Origin: Methanobacteriaceae archaeon
GTDB taxonomy: Archaea > Methanobacteriota > Methanobacteria > Methanobacteriales > Methanobacteriaceae
Assembly: GCA_030693105.1 (NCBI GenBank)
Contig: JAUYBK010000085.1
Span: 1-8,991 of the forward strand
Direction: 5' to 3'
Length of the DNA stretch: 8,991 nucleotides
Shown: positions 1 to 5,826 of the stretch, in pieces
How the letters are laid out: each line of letters starts with the position of its first letter
Position numbering within the stretch: position 1 is the first letter of the stretch
Notes under the pieces: generated by a model
The model's database searches: none
Told to the model about the DNA's origin: nothing
The model's input: only the letters and a program-made list of their open reading frames with translations
Program-made: the position numbers and the translations under genes

Positions 1-1
1 G

Positions 2-94
2 ATCCGACTCGGTTATTCTGATGATGATCTAAAAAAGCTATTTTTAGAAGCCATAAAAAACAGAAAACCGTATTACGATGGATGCAGCCACTAA
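2..94 (+). CDS. 3' end of an unidentified protein-coding gene (partial, cut by window edge)
   Basis: An open frame enters from the left edge and ends at TAA 92-94, giving 30 C-terminal residues with a hydrophilic, helix-like tail (DDDLKKLFLEAIKNRK) and a last motif KPYYDGCSH. Codon choice (ATA, AGA, AAA) matches the rest of the window. I do not recognise the family from so short a tail. It runs in the same direction as the ModE-type gene 118 bases downstream, but that gene appears to have its own promoter, so an operon link is not shown. The call rests on an open frame ending before an AT-rich intergenic stretch, so it could be chance. Confidence 0.5.
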   Translation: MRLGYSDDDLKKLFLEAIKNRKPYYDGCSH

Positions 95-121
95 TTCCTT
101 TACATCCAAATAATAATTATG

Positions 122-150
122 TTGATAGAATAGAATCTTGATAGAATAGA
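122..150. repeat. Pair of exact 13-bp direct repeats upstream of the ModE-type gene
   Basis: TTGATAGAATAGA occurs at 122-134 and again at 138-150, a 16-bp period. The pair lies 22 bases upstream of a TATA-like box (172-180) for the downstream regulator gene. Two identical boxes about one and a half helical turns apart in front of a regulator could be a binding site, perhaps for autoregulation, but no protein is known to bind this sequence. It does not resemble the palindromic bacterial ModE box. Confidence 0.5.
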
Positions 151-171
151 CAATAATTAAGTTCAAATTTC

Positions 172-207
172 TTTAAAATATATGCAACGAAGTAATTTGA
201 AGGAGAG
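172..207 (+). promoter_or_regulatory. Putative archaeal promoter and ribosome site of the ModE-type gene
   Basis: An AT-rich TATA-like box, TTTAAAATA (172-180), is followed by a GGAGAG ribosome site (202-207) six to seven bases before the ATG at 213. A start of transcription about 25 bases after the box would give a very short leader. This is a pattern match only. Confidence 0.4.
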
Positions 208-212
208 TTTTA

Positions 213-905
213 ATGACAAAATCTGGAAATGGACCAGAATATAAGTTAGAAATAGGAGATAAAATTGTTCTTCTTAACAATAAAAAGTACGAACTTTTAA
301 AATATATCGATTTATACGGTTCCATTACCAAATCTGCCTATAAAACTGACATTCCCTACCGAAGTGCCCTTAAATATCTGGAAAATTTAGCTGAAGAAGC
401 TGGAAATCCATTAGTATCTACTCAAAGAGGAGGTAAAGGTGGGGGTGGTGGTAGTAGACTTTCAAAAACTGGTAAACTATTTTTAAGAGAATATAAAAAA
501 GTCAGCAGTGTTTTAGACATGCATGTTGACGTTAACGAAATTGAGAGTAAAATTTCTGAAATTGACGAAGATCATAAGATCATTATTGTTCACTTGGATG
601 ATAAAAAGGTTATCTTGCCCCTTAGAGGAGACTTTAAGGTAGGAGATGATGTTTTAATTCTAATAAGTCCAGAAGACATTTTTTTAACTTTAGAACCGCA
701 GAAGTCCAGTGTAAGAAACATTTTTAAGGGCAAAATTACGGGACTAAATCTAAAGGATCAAATAGTACGGTTAAACGTGGATATTGGTAAAATTAATCTC
801 TTTGCTGATGTAACCGAATATGCCCGGGAAGAAATGTCTTTAGATCTTGGAAAAGAGGTATACATTAACTTTAAAGCAGCTGCAATTGCAGTTATTAAGC
901 TTTAA
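213..905 (+). CDS. modE: ModE-family molybdate/tungstate-responsive transcriptional regulator
   Basis: This is a cytoplasmic DNA-binding regulator of the ModE family, which senses molybdate or tungstate and controls uptake and Mo/W-enzyme genes. Residues about 20-92 form the ModE winged helix-turn-helix, with the diagnostic glycine-rich wing GGKGGGGG at 73-80 followed by SRLSKTG. Residues about 120-162 (LPLRGDFKVGDDVLILISPE) resemble the first half of a molybdate ABC-ATPase C-terminal region. Residues 165-229, beginning SSVRNIFKGKITGL, are a TOBE/Mop oxyanion-binding domain. At 230 residues it is shorter than E. coli ModE (about 262 with two clear Mop domains), and the first Mop unit looks degenerate. 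The ATG has a good GGAG site. No modABC transporter is in the window. The stop lies five bases from that of the convergent nuoEF-type operon. Family assignment is strong; the ligand (Mo or W) and targets are inferred. Confidence 0.88.
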   Translation: MTKSGNGPEYKLEIGDKIVLLNNKKYELLKYIDLYGSITKSAYKTDIPYRSALKYLENLAEEAGNPLVSTQRGGKGGGGGSRLSKTGKLFLREYKKVSSVLDMHVDVNEIESKISEIDEDHKIIIVHLDDKKVILPLRGDFKVGDDVLILISPEDIFLTLEPQKSSVRNIFKGKITGLNLKDQIVRLNVDIGKINLFADVTEYAREEMSLDLGKEVYINFKAAAIAVIKL

Positions 906-910
906 TTGAT

Positions 911-2785
911 TTAACTATTTTCTTCTGCATGGATGCGTTCTATGGCATCGTACTTGCCAGAGCACAGTTCAATGCATGTTCCGCATTTTATACACTTGTT
1001 GGTGTCAATAAAATGTGTTTTCTTTTTTTCGCCAGTTATAGCCCCAACCGGACATGATTTAAGGCAAAGCATGCATCCGTCACATTCTTCATCTATAACA
1101 CGGTAGTTAATCAGTTCTTTACAGTGAAAAGCAGGACATATTTTTTCGTTGATGTGAGCATCGTATTCGTCACGGAAGAAATTTATGGTAGTAAGAACCG
1201 GGTTTGGAGCAGATTGACCCAACCCACATAGGGATCCAGACTTGATCCCTTTAGACAGTTCCATCAAAAGTTCAACATCACCGGGCCTGCCTTTTCCCTC
1301 GATTATTTCAGTTAAGATTTCCAGCATCTGCTTAGTTCCCAATCTACAAGGCACACATTTGCCGCAGGACTCATTCTGGGTGAATTCCAGGAAGTATCGG
1401 GCAACTTCTACCATGCAGTTGCGGTGGTCCATTACCACTAATCCACCGGAACCCATAATGGCTCCAGCCATACCCAGAGAATCGTAATCAATAATAGTGT
1501 CCAGAAAAGAAGAAGGAAAACATCCTCCAGATGGGCCTCCGATTTGAACGGCTTTAAACTTTTTTTCAAGAGCTACATCCCCACCAATATCGAATATAAC
1601 TTCCCGGAGAGTGGTTCCCAGTGGTACTTCAATGAGTCCTGTATTTTTAACATCACCCCCCAGGGAAAAAGTTTTAGTTCCTTTACTACTGTCCGTACCA
1701 TGTTCGGCAAAACTATGGTCGCCTTGCTGGAATATTAAAGCGGCACTAGCCATGGTTTCCACGTTGTTAATTACCGTTGGCTTTCCCCACAGCCCTGAAG
1801 TAGTGGGAAATGGTGGTCGAGTACGGGGCATTCCTCTTTTTCCTTCAATTGAAGCGATTAATGCTGTTTCCTCACCGCAAACAAAAGCTCCGGCTCCTTC
1901 ATTTATTTTGATGTCGAAGTTAAAATCTGACCCAAAAATATTCTCGCCCAAAAACCCATGTTCCCTCATCTGACCCATAGCATGTTTAAGTTGCTCCAAA
2001 GCCAAAGGATATTCAGCTCGACAGTAAATGTAACCTTCTTTGGCACCTATAGCATGGGCTGCAATTAGCATGCCCTCCAAAACAGAATGAGGGTCGCTTT
2101 CCAGAAGACGGCGGTTCATAAAAGCCCCGGGATCCCCTTCATCAGCGTTACATATTAAATAGGTAGTATCTGAACCTTCGTCTAAGCACAACTGCCATTT
2201 CAACCAGGTGGGAAATCCTGCACCACCGCGGCCCCTTAAGCCTGCATTTTTCATCTGGGCAATTACTTCAGAAGGTTCCATCTTTAAGGCACGTTGGATA
2301 CCACTGTATCCTCCCCGGGCCAGGTAGTGATTAATATTTTTAGGGTCTATAAACCCACAGTTACGCATTATCTTTCTAATTTGAGGTTTTAAAACCGGCA
2401 AGTCAAAGAATTCAGGAATTCCTTCTATTTTTATCCCCCCCATGGTCCCTAACGCGTACTGAGGGACAGGATCATCGCCAATAAGATACGATTCAACTAG
2501 TTCCTGGACCATTTCAAGGTTTACTTCGCCGTAAAAGATGGATGGTTTGCCTTTTTTAATAATAGTTACTATAGGTTCAGCGTAACAAAGTCCAATACAT
2601 CCTACGTCGATTATTTCAGCATCTAAATTGTGTTTTTCTATTTCTTCGCTAAATGCATTGTGAACGTCCCGGGCACCTGCAGATTTACCACAAGTAGCTG
2701 AACCTACCAGTATTATGGTTTTTTTTCCTTCAAATAGGGATTCGTAGTCCTTTTGAGACTTATATACCAATTCCTGAAAATTCAT
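911..2785 (-). CDS. NuoF/HydB-like FMN- and NAD(P)-binding iron-sulfur flavoprotein
   Basis: This 624-residue soluble diaphorase subunit resembles HydB/HndC of electron-bifurcating hydrogenases and formate dehydrogenases. Domains in order: a thioredoxin-like [2Fe-2S] domain (about 22-100; Cys32, Cys63, Cys67 in CIGLCYAEP); the NuoF FMN/NADH fold with LRGRGGAGFPTW (183-194), NADEGDPGAF (213-222) and GEET (304-307); an SLBB-like region; the N3-type [4Fe-4S] motif ESCGKCVPCR with Cys474, 477, 480 and 520; and a C-terminal ferredoxin domain with two [4Fe-4S] motifs (Cys568/571/574/578 and 598/601/604/608). Plain complex I NuoF lacks the N- and C-terminal iron-sulfur domains; HydB-type subunits have them. 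The gene starts four bases after the upstream NuoE-like stop, so the two are an operon. It probably passes electrons between NAD(P)H and ferredoxin or a partner enzyme. The partner is not in the window, so bifurcation is inferred. Confidence 0.9.
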   Translation of the reverse strand: MNFQELVYKSQKDYESLFEGKKTIILVGSATCGKSAGARDVHNAFSEEIEKHNLDAEIIDVGCIGLCYAEPIVTIIKKGKPSIFYGEVNLEMVQELVESYLIGDDPVPQYALGTMGGIKIEGIPEFFDLPVLKPQIRKIMRNCGFIDPKNINHYLARGGYSGIQRALKMEPSEVIAQMKNAGLRGRGGAGFPTWLKWQLCLDEGSDTTYLICNADEGDPGAFMNRRLLESDPHSVLEGMLIAAHAIGAKEGYIYCRAEYPLALEQLKHAMGQMREHGFLGENIFGSDFNFDIKINEGAGAFVCGEETALIASIEGKRGMPRTRPPFPTTSGLWGKPTVINNVETMASAALIFQQGDHSFAEHGTDSSKGTKTFSLGGDVKNTGLIEVPLGTTLREVIFDIGGDVALEKKFKAVQIGGPSGGCFPSSFLDTIIDYDSLGMAGAIMGSGGLVVMDHRNCMVEVARYFLEFTQNESCGKCVPCRLGTKQMLEILTEIIEGKGRPGDVELLMELSKGIKSGSLCGLGQSAPNPVLTTINFFRDEYDAHINEKICPAFHCKELINYRVIDEECDGCMLCLKSCPVGAITGEKKKTHFIDTNKCIKCGTCIELCSGKYDAIERIHAEENS

Positions 2786-2789
2786 TATA

Positions 2790-3269
2790 TTACCTTTTAT
2801 TGATATTGGTGGTTTGGGACTTTTTGTACTTTCTGAAAATCCTTTTCACGCCCCGCAGAGTGATTTTAGACTCTACTTCTTCATTAACCAGAGCACAGGG
2901 TGCCCGAGCACAGTTACCCACACACCCCACTGACTCTAAAGAATATTCAAGGTCAGGAGTGGTTTCACCCTCTTTAATTCCCAGATGTCTTTCCATTCCC
3001 TCGACTATTTGTGGGGCCCCCTTTACGTGACAAGTGGTCCCTTTACAGACCATGATGTGCTTCTTACCTTTGGGTGTGAATCGGAACTGAGTGTAAAATG
3101 TTGCCACCCCATATATTTCACTTTCAGGAACTCCTGTAAATATAGAAACTTCTTTCATGGTGCCATCCGACAAATAACCCTGATTGGATTGAATTTCCTG
3201 CAATATTGGAATCAAATTTGATTTTTCGCCATTATAAGCAGATAAAATTTCGTTTAAGTCTTTCTTCAT
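2790..3269 (-). CDS. NuoE/HydC-like [2Fe-2S] subunit
   Basis: This is the small partner of the flavoprotein encoded directly downstream. From the chosen start it has 159 residues, normal for NuoE/HydC/HndA. An N-terminal helical domain is followed by a thioredoxin-like fold whose four [2Fe-2S] ligands are visible as CKGTTC (Cys75, Cys80) and CVGNC (Cys116, Cys120). ATG 3269 is chosen because GGAG at 3277-3280 sits seven bases before it. An in-frame GTG at 3287 would add six residues but overlaps a palindrome and has no ribosome site. The TAA is four bases from the next ATG, so translation is probably coupled. Together the pair forms the NAD(P)H-oxidising module of a complex whose catalytic subunit must lie elsewhere. 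Confidence 0.9.
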   Translation of the reverse strand: MKKDLNEILSAYNGEKSNLIPILQEIQSNQGYLSDGTMKEVSIFTGVPESEIYGVATFYTQFRFTPKGKKHIMVCKGTTCHVKGAPQIVEGMERHLGIKEGETTPDLEYSLESVGCVGNCARAPCALVNEEVESKITLRGVKRIFRKYKKSQTTNINKR

Positions 3270-3276
3270 CAAAATT

Positions 3277-3280
3277 CTCC
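3277..3280 (-). promoter_or_regulatory. Ribosome binding site deciding the NuoE-like start
   Basis: GGAG on the minus strand lies seven bases before ATG 3269. It makes this ATG a better start than the upstream in-frame GTG at 3287. Confidence 0.6.
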
Positions 3281-3284
3281 ATCT

Positions 3285-3308
3285 CACTGGTTATATAAAA
3301 AACCAGTG
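3285..3308. promoter_or_regulatory. Perfect dyad around a TATA-like core: candidate operator of the nuoEF-type operon
   Basis: The arms CACTGGTT (3285-3292) and AACCAGTG (3301-3308) are exact inverted repeats separated by eight A/T bases. On the minus strand the spacer and adjoining bases read TTTTATATAA, a good TATA-like box about 26 bases before ATG 3269. A dimeric repressor bound here would block TBP or the initiation complex. A second AT-rich candidate, TTTAATTA (3317-3324, minus strand), would place the transcript start inside the dyad, giving the same outcome. The GTTATATAA part weakly recalls a ModE half-site, which is speculation. Confidence 0.6.
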
Positions 3309-3335
3309 CGAGTTGCTAATTAAACATTGCAAATC

Positions 3336-3353
3336 CATTTAATATAATTAATG
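3336..3353. promoter_or_regulatory. Imperfect AT-rich dyad in the divergent nuoE-type/fdhD spacer
   Basis: An 18-base stretch reading CATT...AATG is symmetric at 14 of 18 positions. It lies midway between the two divergent transcription units. Such sequence is common by chance in AT-rich spacer DNA, so this is only a weak candidate regulatory or core-promoter element. The rest of the 200-base spacer holds the perfect dyad at 3285-3308 and a possible fdhD TATA-like box near 3403-3410 (ATAAATTT). Confidence 0.2.
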
Positions 3354-3458
3354 TGGAGTACTTGGATAAATTTTAGATGAGAAAAATTAATCAACCTAAA
3401 AACATAAATTTGTATAGTAATCATTAGAAAAAGGCCGGTGAAGATAAAATAAAGTCAC

Positions 3459-3463
3459 AGGAG
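3459..3463 (+). promoter_or_regulatory. Ribosome binding site supporting the GTG start of fdhD
   Basis: AGGAG at 3459-3463 lies six bases before GTG 3470. No in-frame ATG exists until well inside the protein, so the GTG start is favoured. Confidence 0.6.
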
Positions 3464-3469
3464 TTTTAA

Positions 3470-4201
3470 GTGATTAAAAAAATAAAAGCCATACGGGTTG
3501 CTGAAAAGGCTCAGGAAATAGATGATCTTGTGGCGATGGATGCCAAAATGGAGCTTGCTGTGAACCAGCAAGTGGTGGGGAATTTTTATTTAAGTCCCAG
3601 CGATCTGGAAGACTTTGCCCGAGGATATTTACTTGACGAAGGACTGGTTGATCCCGCCCAAATTAAGAGTATTGAGTTAGAAGATTCTATTATACAAGTA
3701 ACCCTAAAAAAAAAAGATTTTCAGGTCAAAACTGGTTCTATGGCCTGTTATGACGGATGGGTGCATAAAGAAGAACCTTTACCAATGGTAGAATCATCAT
3801 TTCAAGTTGATAAAAATAAAATTTTGAAGTCCTTTGACCATCTTATTGACCAGGCTAAGGTGTGGAAAAAAACCGGGGGCACCCACGTAGCCGGGCTGGT
3901 TAGTAAAAATAGTTTCATTGTTAGAGAAGATGTCAGCAGACACGTGGCCGTGGATAAAGTAATTGGTGCCGCCTATTTAGAGGGGGTAAACTTTAAAAAG
4001 AGTTTTATGGTCTGTAGCGGCCGTATTCCACCAGATAGAGTGGTTAAGCTGGTAAATGTGGGCATCCCCATCATGGTTACTAAAGCCGCCCCCACAATAC
4101 AGGGGTTAAAAGTAGGAGAAGCAGCAGGTTTAACGCTCATTGGATTTCTTAGAGACGGAAGATTCAATATTTACACCCATCCCCAGCGAATTCTAGTTTA
4201 A
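3470..4201 (+). CDS. fdhD: FdhD, formate dehydrogenase accessory sulfur-carrier protein
   Basis: FdhD is a cytoplasmic maturation factor. In E. coli it takes sulfur from IscS and delivers it to the Mo-bis-MGD cofactor of formate dehydrogenase, a step needed for activity. The 243 residues carry family blocks: FARGYLLDEGLV (49-60), TGGTHVAGL (135-143), REDVSRHVAVDKVIGAA (152-168), CSGRIPPD (182-189) and the C-terminal KAAPTIQGLKVGEAAGLTLIGF (205-226, a near-invariant stretch). Where E. coli has a CxxC motif, this protein shows a single Cys93 (SMACYDG), so the usual two-cysteine arrangement is absent. The start is GTG with a good AGGAG site. The gene diverges from the nuoEF-type operon and converges with hxlB. 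Its presence implies a Mo/W formate dehydrogenase elsewhere in the genome. Confidence 0.93.
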   Translation: MIKKIKAIRVAEKAQEIDDLVAMDAKMELAVNQQVVGNFYLSPSDLEDFARGYLLDEGLVDPAQIKSIELEDSIIQVTLKKKDFQVKTGSMACYDGWVHKEEPLPMVESSFQVDKNKILKSFDHLIDQAKVWKKTGGTHVAGLVSKNSFIVREDVSRHVAVDKVIGAAYLEGVNFKKSFMVCSGRIPPDRVVKLVNVGIPIMVTKAAPTIQGLKVGEAAGLTLIGFLRDGRFNIYTHPQRILV

Positions 4202-4217
4202 AACAGATATAGTGACA

Positions 4218-4230
4218 ATAAAAAAAAATA
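4218..4230 (-). terminator. Oligo-T terminator downstream of hxlB
   Basis: An A9 run at 4220-4228 on the plus strand gives a nine-T tract on the minus strand immediately after the hxlB stop. This is the usual form of an archaeal intrinsic terminator. It does not serve fdhD, which reads the A-rich strand. Confidence 0.55.
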
Positions 4231-4833
4231 TCATTCCAGTACGGTGTGCATCTTTTTAAGATCTTCCTCAGTCTTGCCCATTTCCACCATTAGTTGAGCA
4301 ATGATCCCGTCCAGGAAAAGTAAAGCTGTTACCTCGAACATGGTTCCCAATGGAGATAGCGACTGATGTTTTCCGTTCATCTGACGGGTTAAATAGTTCG
4401 GCTCCGAATCGATCTTGGTGCGACCTTTTATATGCACTACTAGATCGGCCATCTTCCCCAAGGTGGAATCGACATAGGAAGTAACGGCAATTATCTTAGC
4501 GTGTCTCTTTTTCGCCATAGTAGCAGCACTTATAATAGTAATAGTTTCCCCCGACCCTGAAATAGCCAGCAGACAATCTTCACTACCTATAGCAGGGGTA
4601 GTGGTCTCGCCGACCACATAGACACTGATTCCAAGATGCATGAGGCGCATGGCAAAAGCTCTGGCAACAAGCCCCGAGCGTCCTAAGCCCATTAAAAATA
4701 CGTTCTTAGAAGATCTGAGAATGTTATTCATTTCTCCGATGTTTTCAGGATCAAGTTTATCTGAAACATTCTTTACATTGTCTAAAATTTCATCAATAGC
4801 ATCATTTAGAATCATCTGTTCACCAGTAGGCAT
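4231..4833 (-). CDS. hxlB: 6-phospho-3-hexuloisomerase (PHI), SIS-domain protein
   Basis: PHI interconverts 6-phospho-3-hexulose and fructose 6-phosphate. In archaea lacking the oxidative pentose phosphate pathway it works with hexulose-phosphate synthase, run in reverse, to make ribulose 5-phosphate for nucleotides. The 200 residues form a single SIS domain: a helical N-terminus, NVFLMGLGRSGLVARAF (44-60), the phosphosugar-binding ISGSGET (91-97), KIIAVTSY (113-120), and a C-terminal PLGTMFEVTALLFLD (161-175) typical of PHI such as MJ1247. Length is normal for the family. AAAGGA lies just upstream of ATG 4833. No hexulose-phosphate synthase gene is adjacent. A general SIS-domain sugar isomerase is the alternative, but the GSEDCLLAISGSGET block favours PHI. 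Confidence 0.88.
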   Translation of the reverse strand: MPTGEQMILNDAIDEILDNVKNVSDKLDPENIGEMNNILRSSKNVFLMGLGRSGLVARAFAMRLMHLGISVYVVGETTTPAIGSEDCLLAISGSGETITIISAATMAKKRHAKIIAVTSYVDSTLGKMADLVVHIKGRTKIDSEPNYLTRQMNGKHQSLSPLGTMFEVTALLFLDGIIAQLMVEMGKTEEDLKKMHTVLE

Positions 4834-4860
4834 ATTATTCCTTTCTTATATCTGAATAGA

Positions 4861-4877
4861 GGTATATATTAATATTA
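4861..4877. promoter_or_regulatory. Shared AT-rich core promoter for hxlB (-) and the LysR-type gene (+)
   Basis: The run TATATATTAATATTAT (about 4863-4878) is nearly symmetric and can serve as a TATA-like box on both strands. It is about 25-30 bases before GTG 4893 on the plus strand and about 30 before ATG 4833 on the minus strand. Only 59 bases separate the two starts, so binding of a regulator here could affect both genes. Confidence 0.4.
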
Positions 4878-4892
4878 TCAAAGGCATTTGTA

Positions 4893-5789
4893 GTGGAGTG
4901 GTCCATAAAAAATGGCCTCACAGTTAATATGAAGATCCAAGCCAAGCTAAATTTGGTCGTTAACGAGAACAATTTTAGTTACAAACTATTTGAAACACTT
5001 AAATGTGTTTCTAAAACGTTTTCACAACGTAAAGCAGCCCGAATACTTGGAGTATCTCATGCTGTTCTAAATAGGCGTATAAGAGAAGTTGAGGACAAAT
5101 TAGGATTTCTACTGGTGGAACGGACTGGTACCGGATCGGGGTTGACTAGAGATGGGATGGAGTTACTGGGTGAATACGAGAAGTTAATGGAAAGATTTCG
5201 TGAACCCGAACAGCCAGTTATATGTGGAGGTCACATTTCCACCGGTTTAATGGATAATTTATGCCGAGATTATGGTTTAGACATTTCTATCTACAGTACT
5301 GATGATGATAGTGCTATTCGCATGGCAGAGATGGGTTTAGTTGATATTTTAACTCTGGATGATCCTGTGCACGCTTTTATGCGAGATTTAAACTTTTCAC
5401 CACTGGCCTACGACCACTTGGTCCTGGTGTCATCTTCAGGATTACTTCCCGAAACTATTGAAGAACTGGAGGGAAGTAATTTTGTGGAAGTTCCCCATTC
5501 AGCGCAGAGGTTGGCTTGGAACACCCTGGACAACTTGAAAATTGATTATAATATAACTGAACTTTGTATTTCCCCCCATATGGCTCTTAGAATTGTAAAA
5601 GACGGTGAAGATCTTTATAGCTTTATAAACAGAAGTCTGACACCCGGAGGGGAAATACTTGCAGATGATACACACCACCTTTTAACTTCCGTGTTATACA
5701 GTGAGAAGAGGGCTTTAAAAGATTTTTTAGATTATGTTTCCACCAGAGGTCAGATTATTGTCGATAAAATGGGGTTTGAAAGAATTTAA
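4893..5789 (+). CDS. LysR/ModE-like transcriptional regulator with PBP-like ligand domain
   Basis: This is a 298-residue one-component regulator. Residues about 27-92 form a winged helix-turn-helix (SQRKAARILGVSHAVLNRRI, 44-63; wing RTGTGSGLTRDG at 77-88). This is the arrangement shared by LysR-type N-termini and ModE. Residues about 108-290 look like a periplasmic-binding-protein fold used for small-ligand sensing (DISIYSTDDDSAIRMAEMG, DLYSFINRSLTPGGEI). The HTH plus PBP-like layout matches archaeal proteins of the MJ0300 type. The ligand is unknown; a link to molybdate or tungstate is only suggested by the HTH type and by fdhD and modE nearby. GTG 4893 is used because AAAGG lies eight bases before it; ATG 4929 (residue 13) is possible but lacks a ribosome site. 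It diverges from hxlB, a typical LysR-like arrangement. Confidence 0.8.
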   Translation: MEWSIKNGLTVNMKIQAKLNLVVNENNFSYKLFETLKCVSKTFSQRKAARILGVSHAVLNRRIREVEDKLGFLLVERTGTGSGLTRDGMELLGEYEKLMERFREPEQPVICGGHISTGLMDNLCRDYGLDISIYSTDDDSAIRMAEMGLVDILTLDDPVHAFMRDLNFSPLAYDHLVLVSSSGLLPETIEELEGSNFVEVPHSAQRLAWNTLDNLKIDYNITELCISPHMALRIVKDGEDLYSFINRSLTPGGEILADDTHHLLTSVLYSEKRALKDFLDYVSTRGQIIVDKMGFERI

Positions 5790-5815
5790 CTAATACCCTC
5801 ATTTAACTAATGCCC
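5784..5815. repeat. Short tandem duplication across the stop of the LysR-type gene
   Basis: ATTTAACTAATACCC (5784-5798) is repeated with one change as ATTTAACTAATGCCC (5801-5815), a 17-base period. The first copy contains the stop codon of the regulator gene. It looks like a replication-slippage duplication; no function is evident. Confidence 0.5.
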
Positions 5816-5826
5816 CTATTTAAAAG

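Noticed and set aside
880..891. Perfect 12-base palindrome CTGCAATTGCAG near the end of the ModE-type gene
   Set aside because: It lies in coding sequence for AAAIAV, is not followed by a T tract, and can arise by chance, so there is no support for a terminator or operator.
1242..1973. Long open frames on the plus strand opposite the NuoF-like gene
   Set aside because: They lie antisense to a well-conserved protein and encode no recognisable motifs, so they are shadows.
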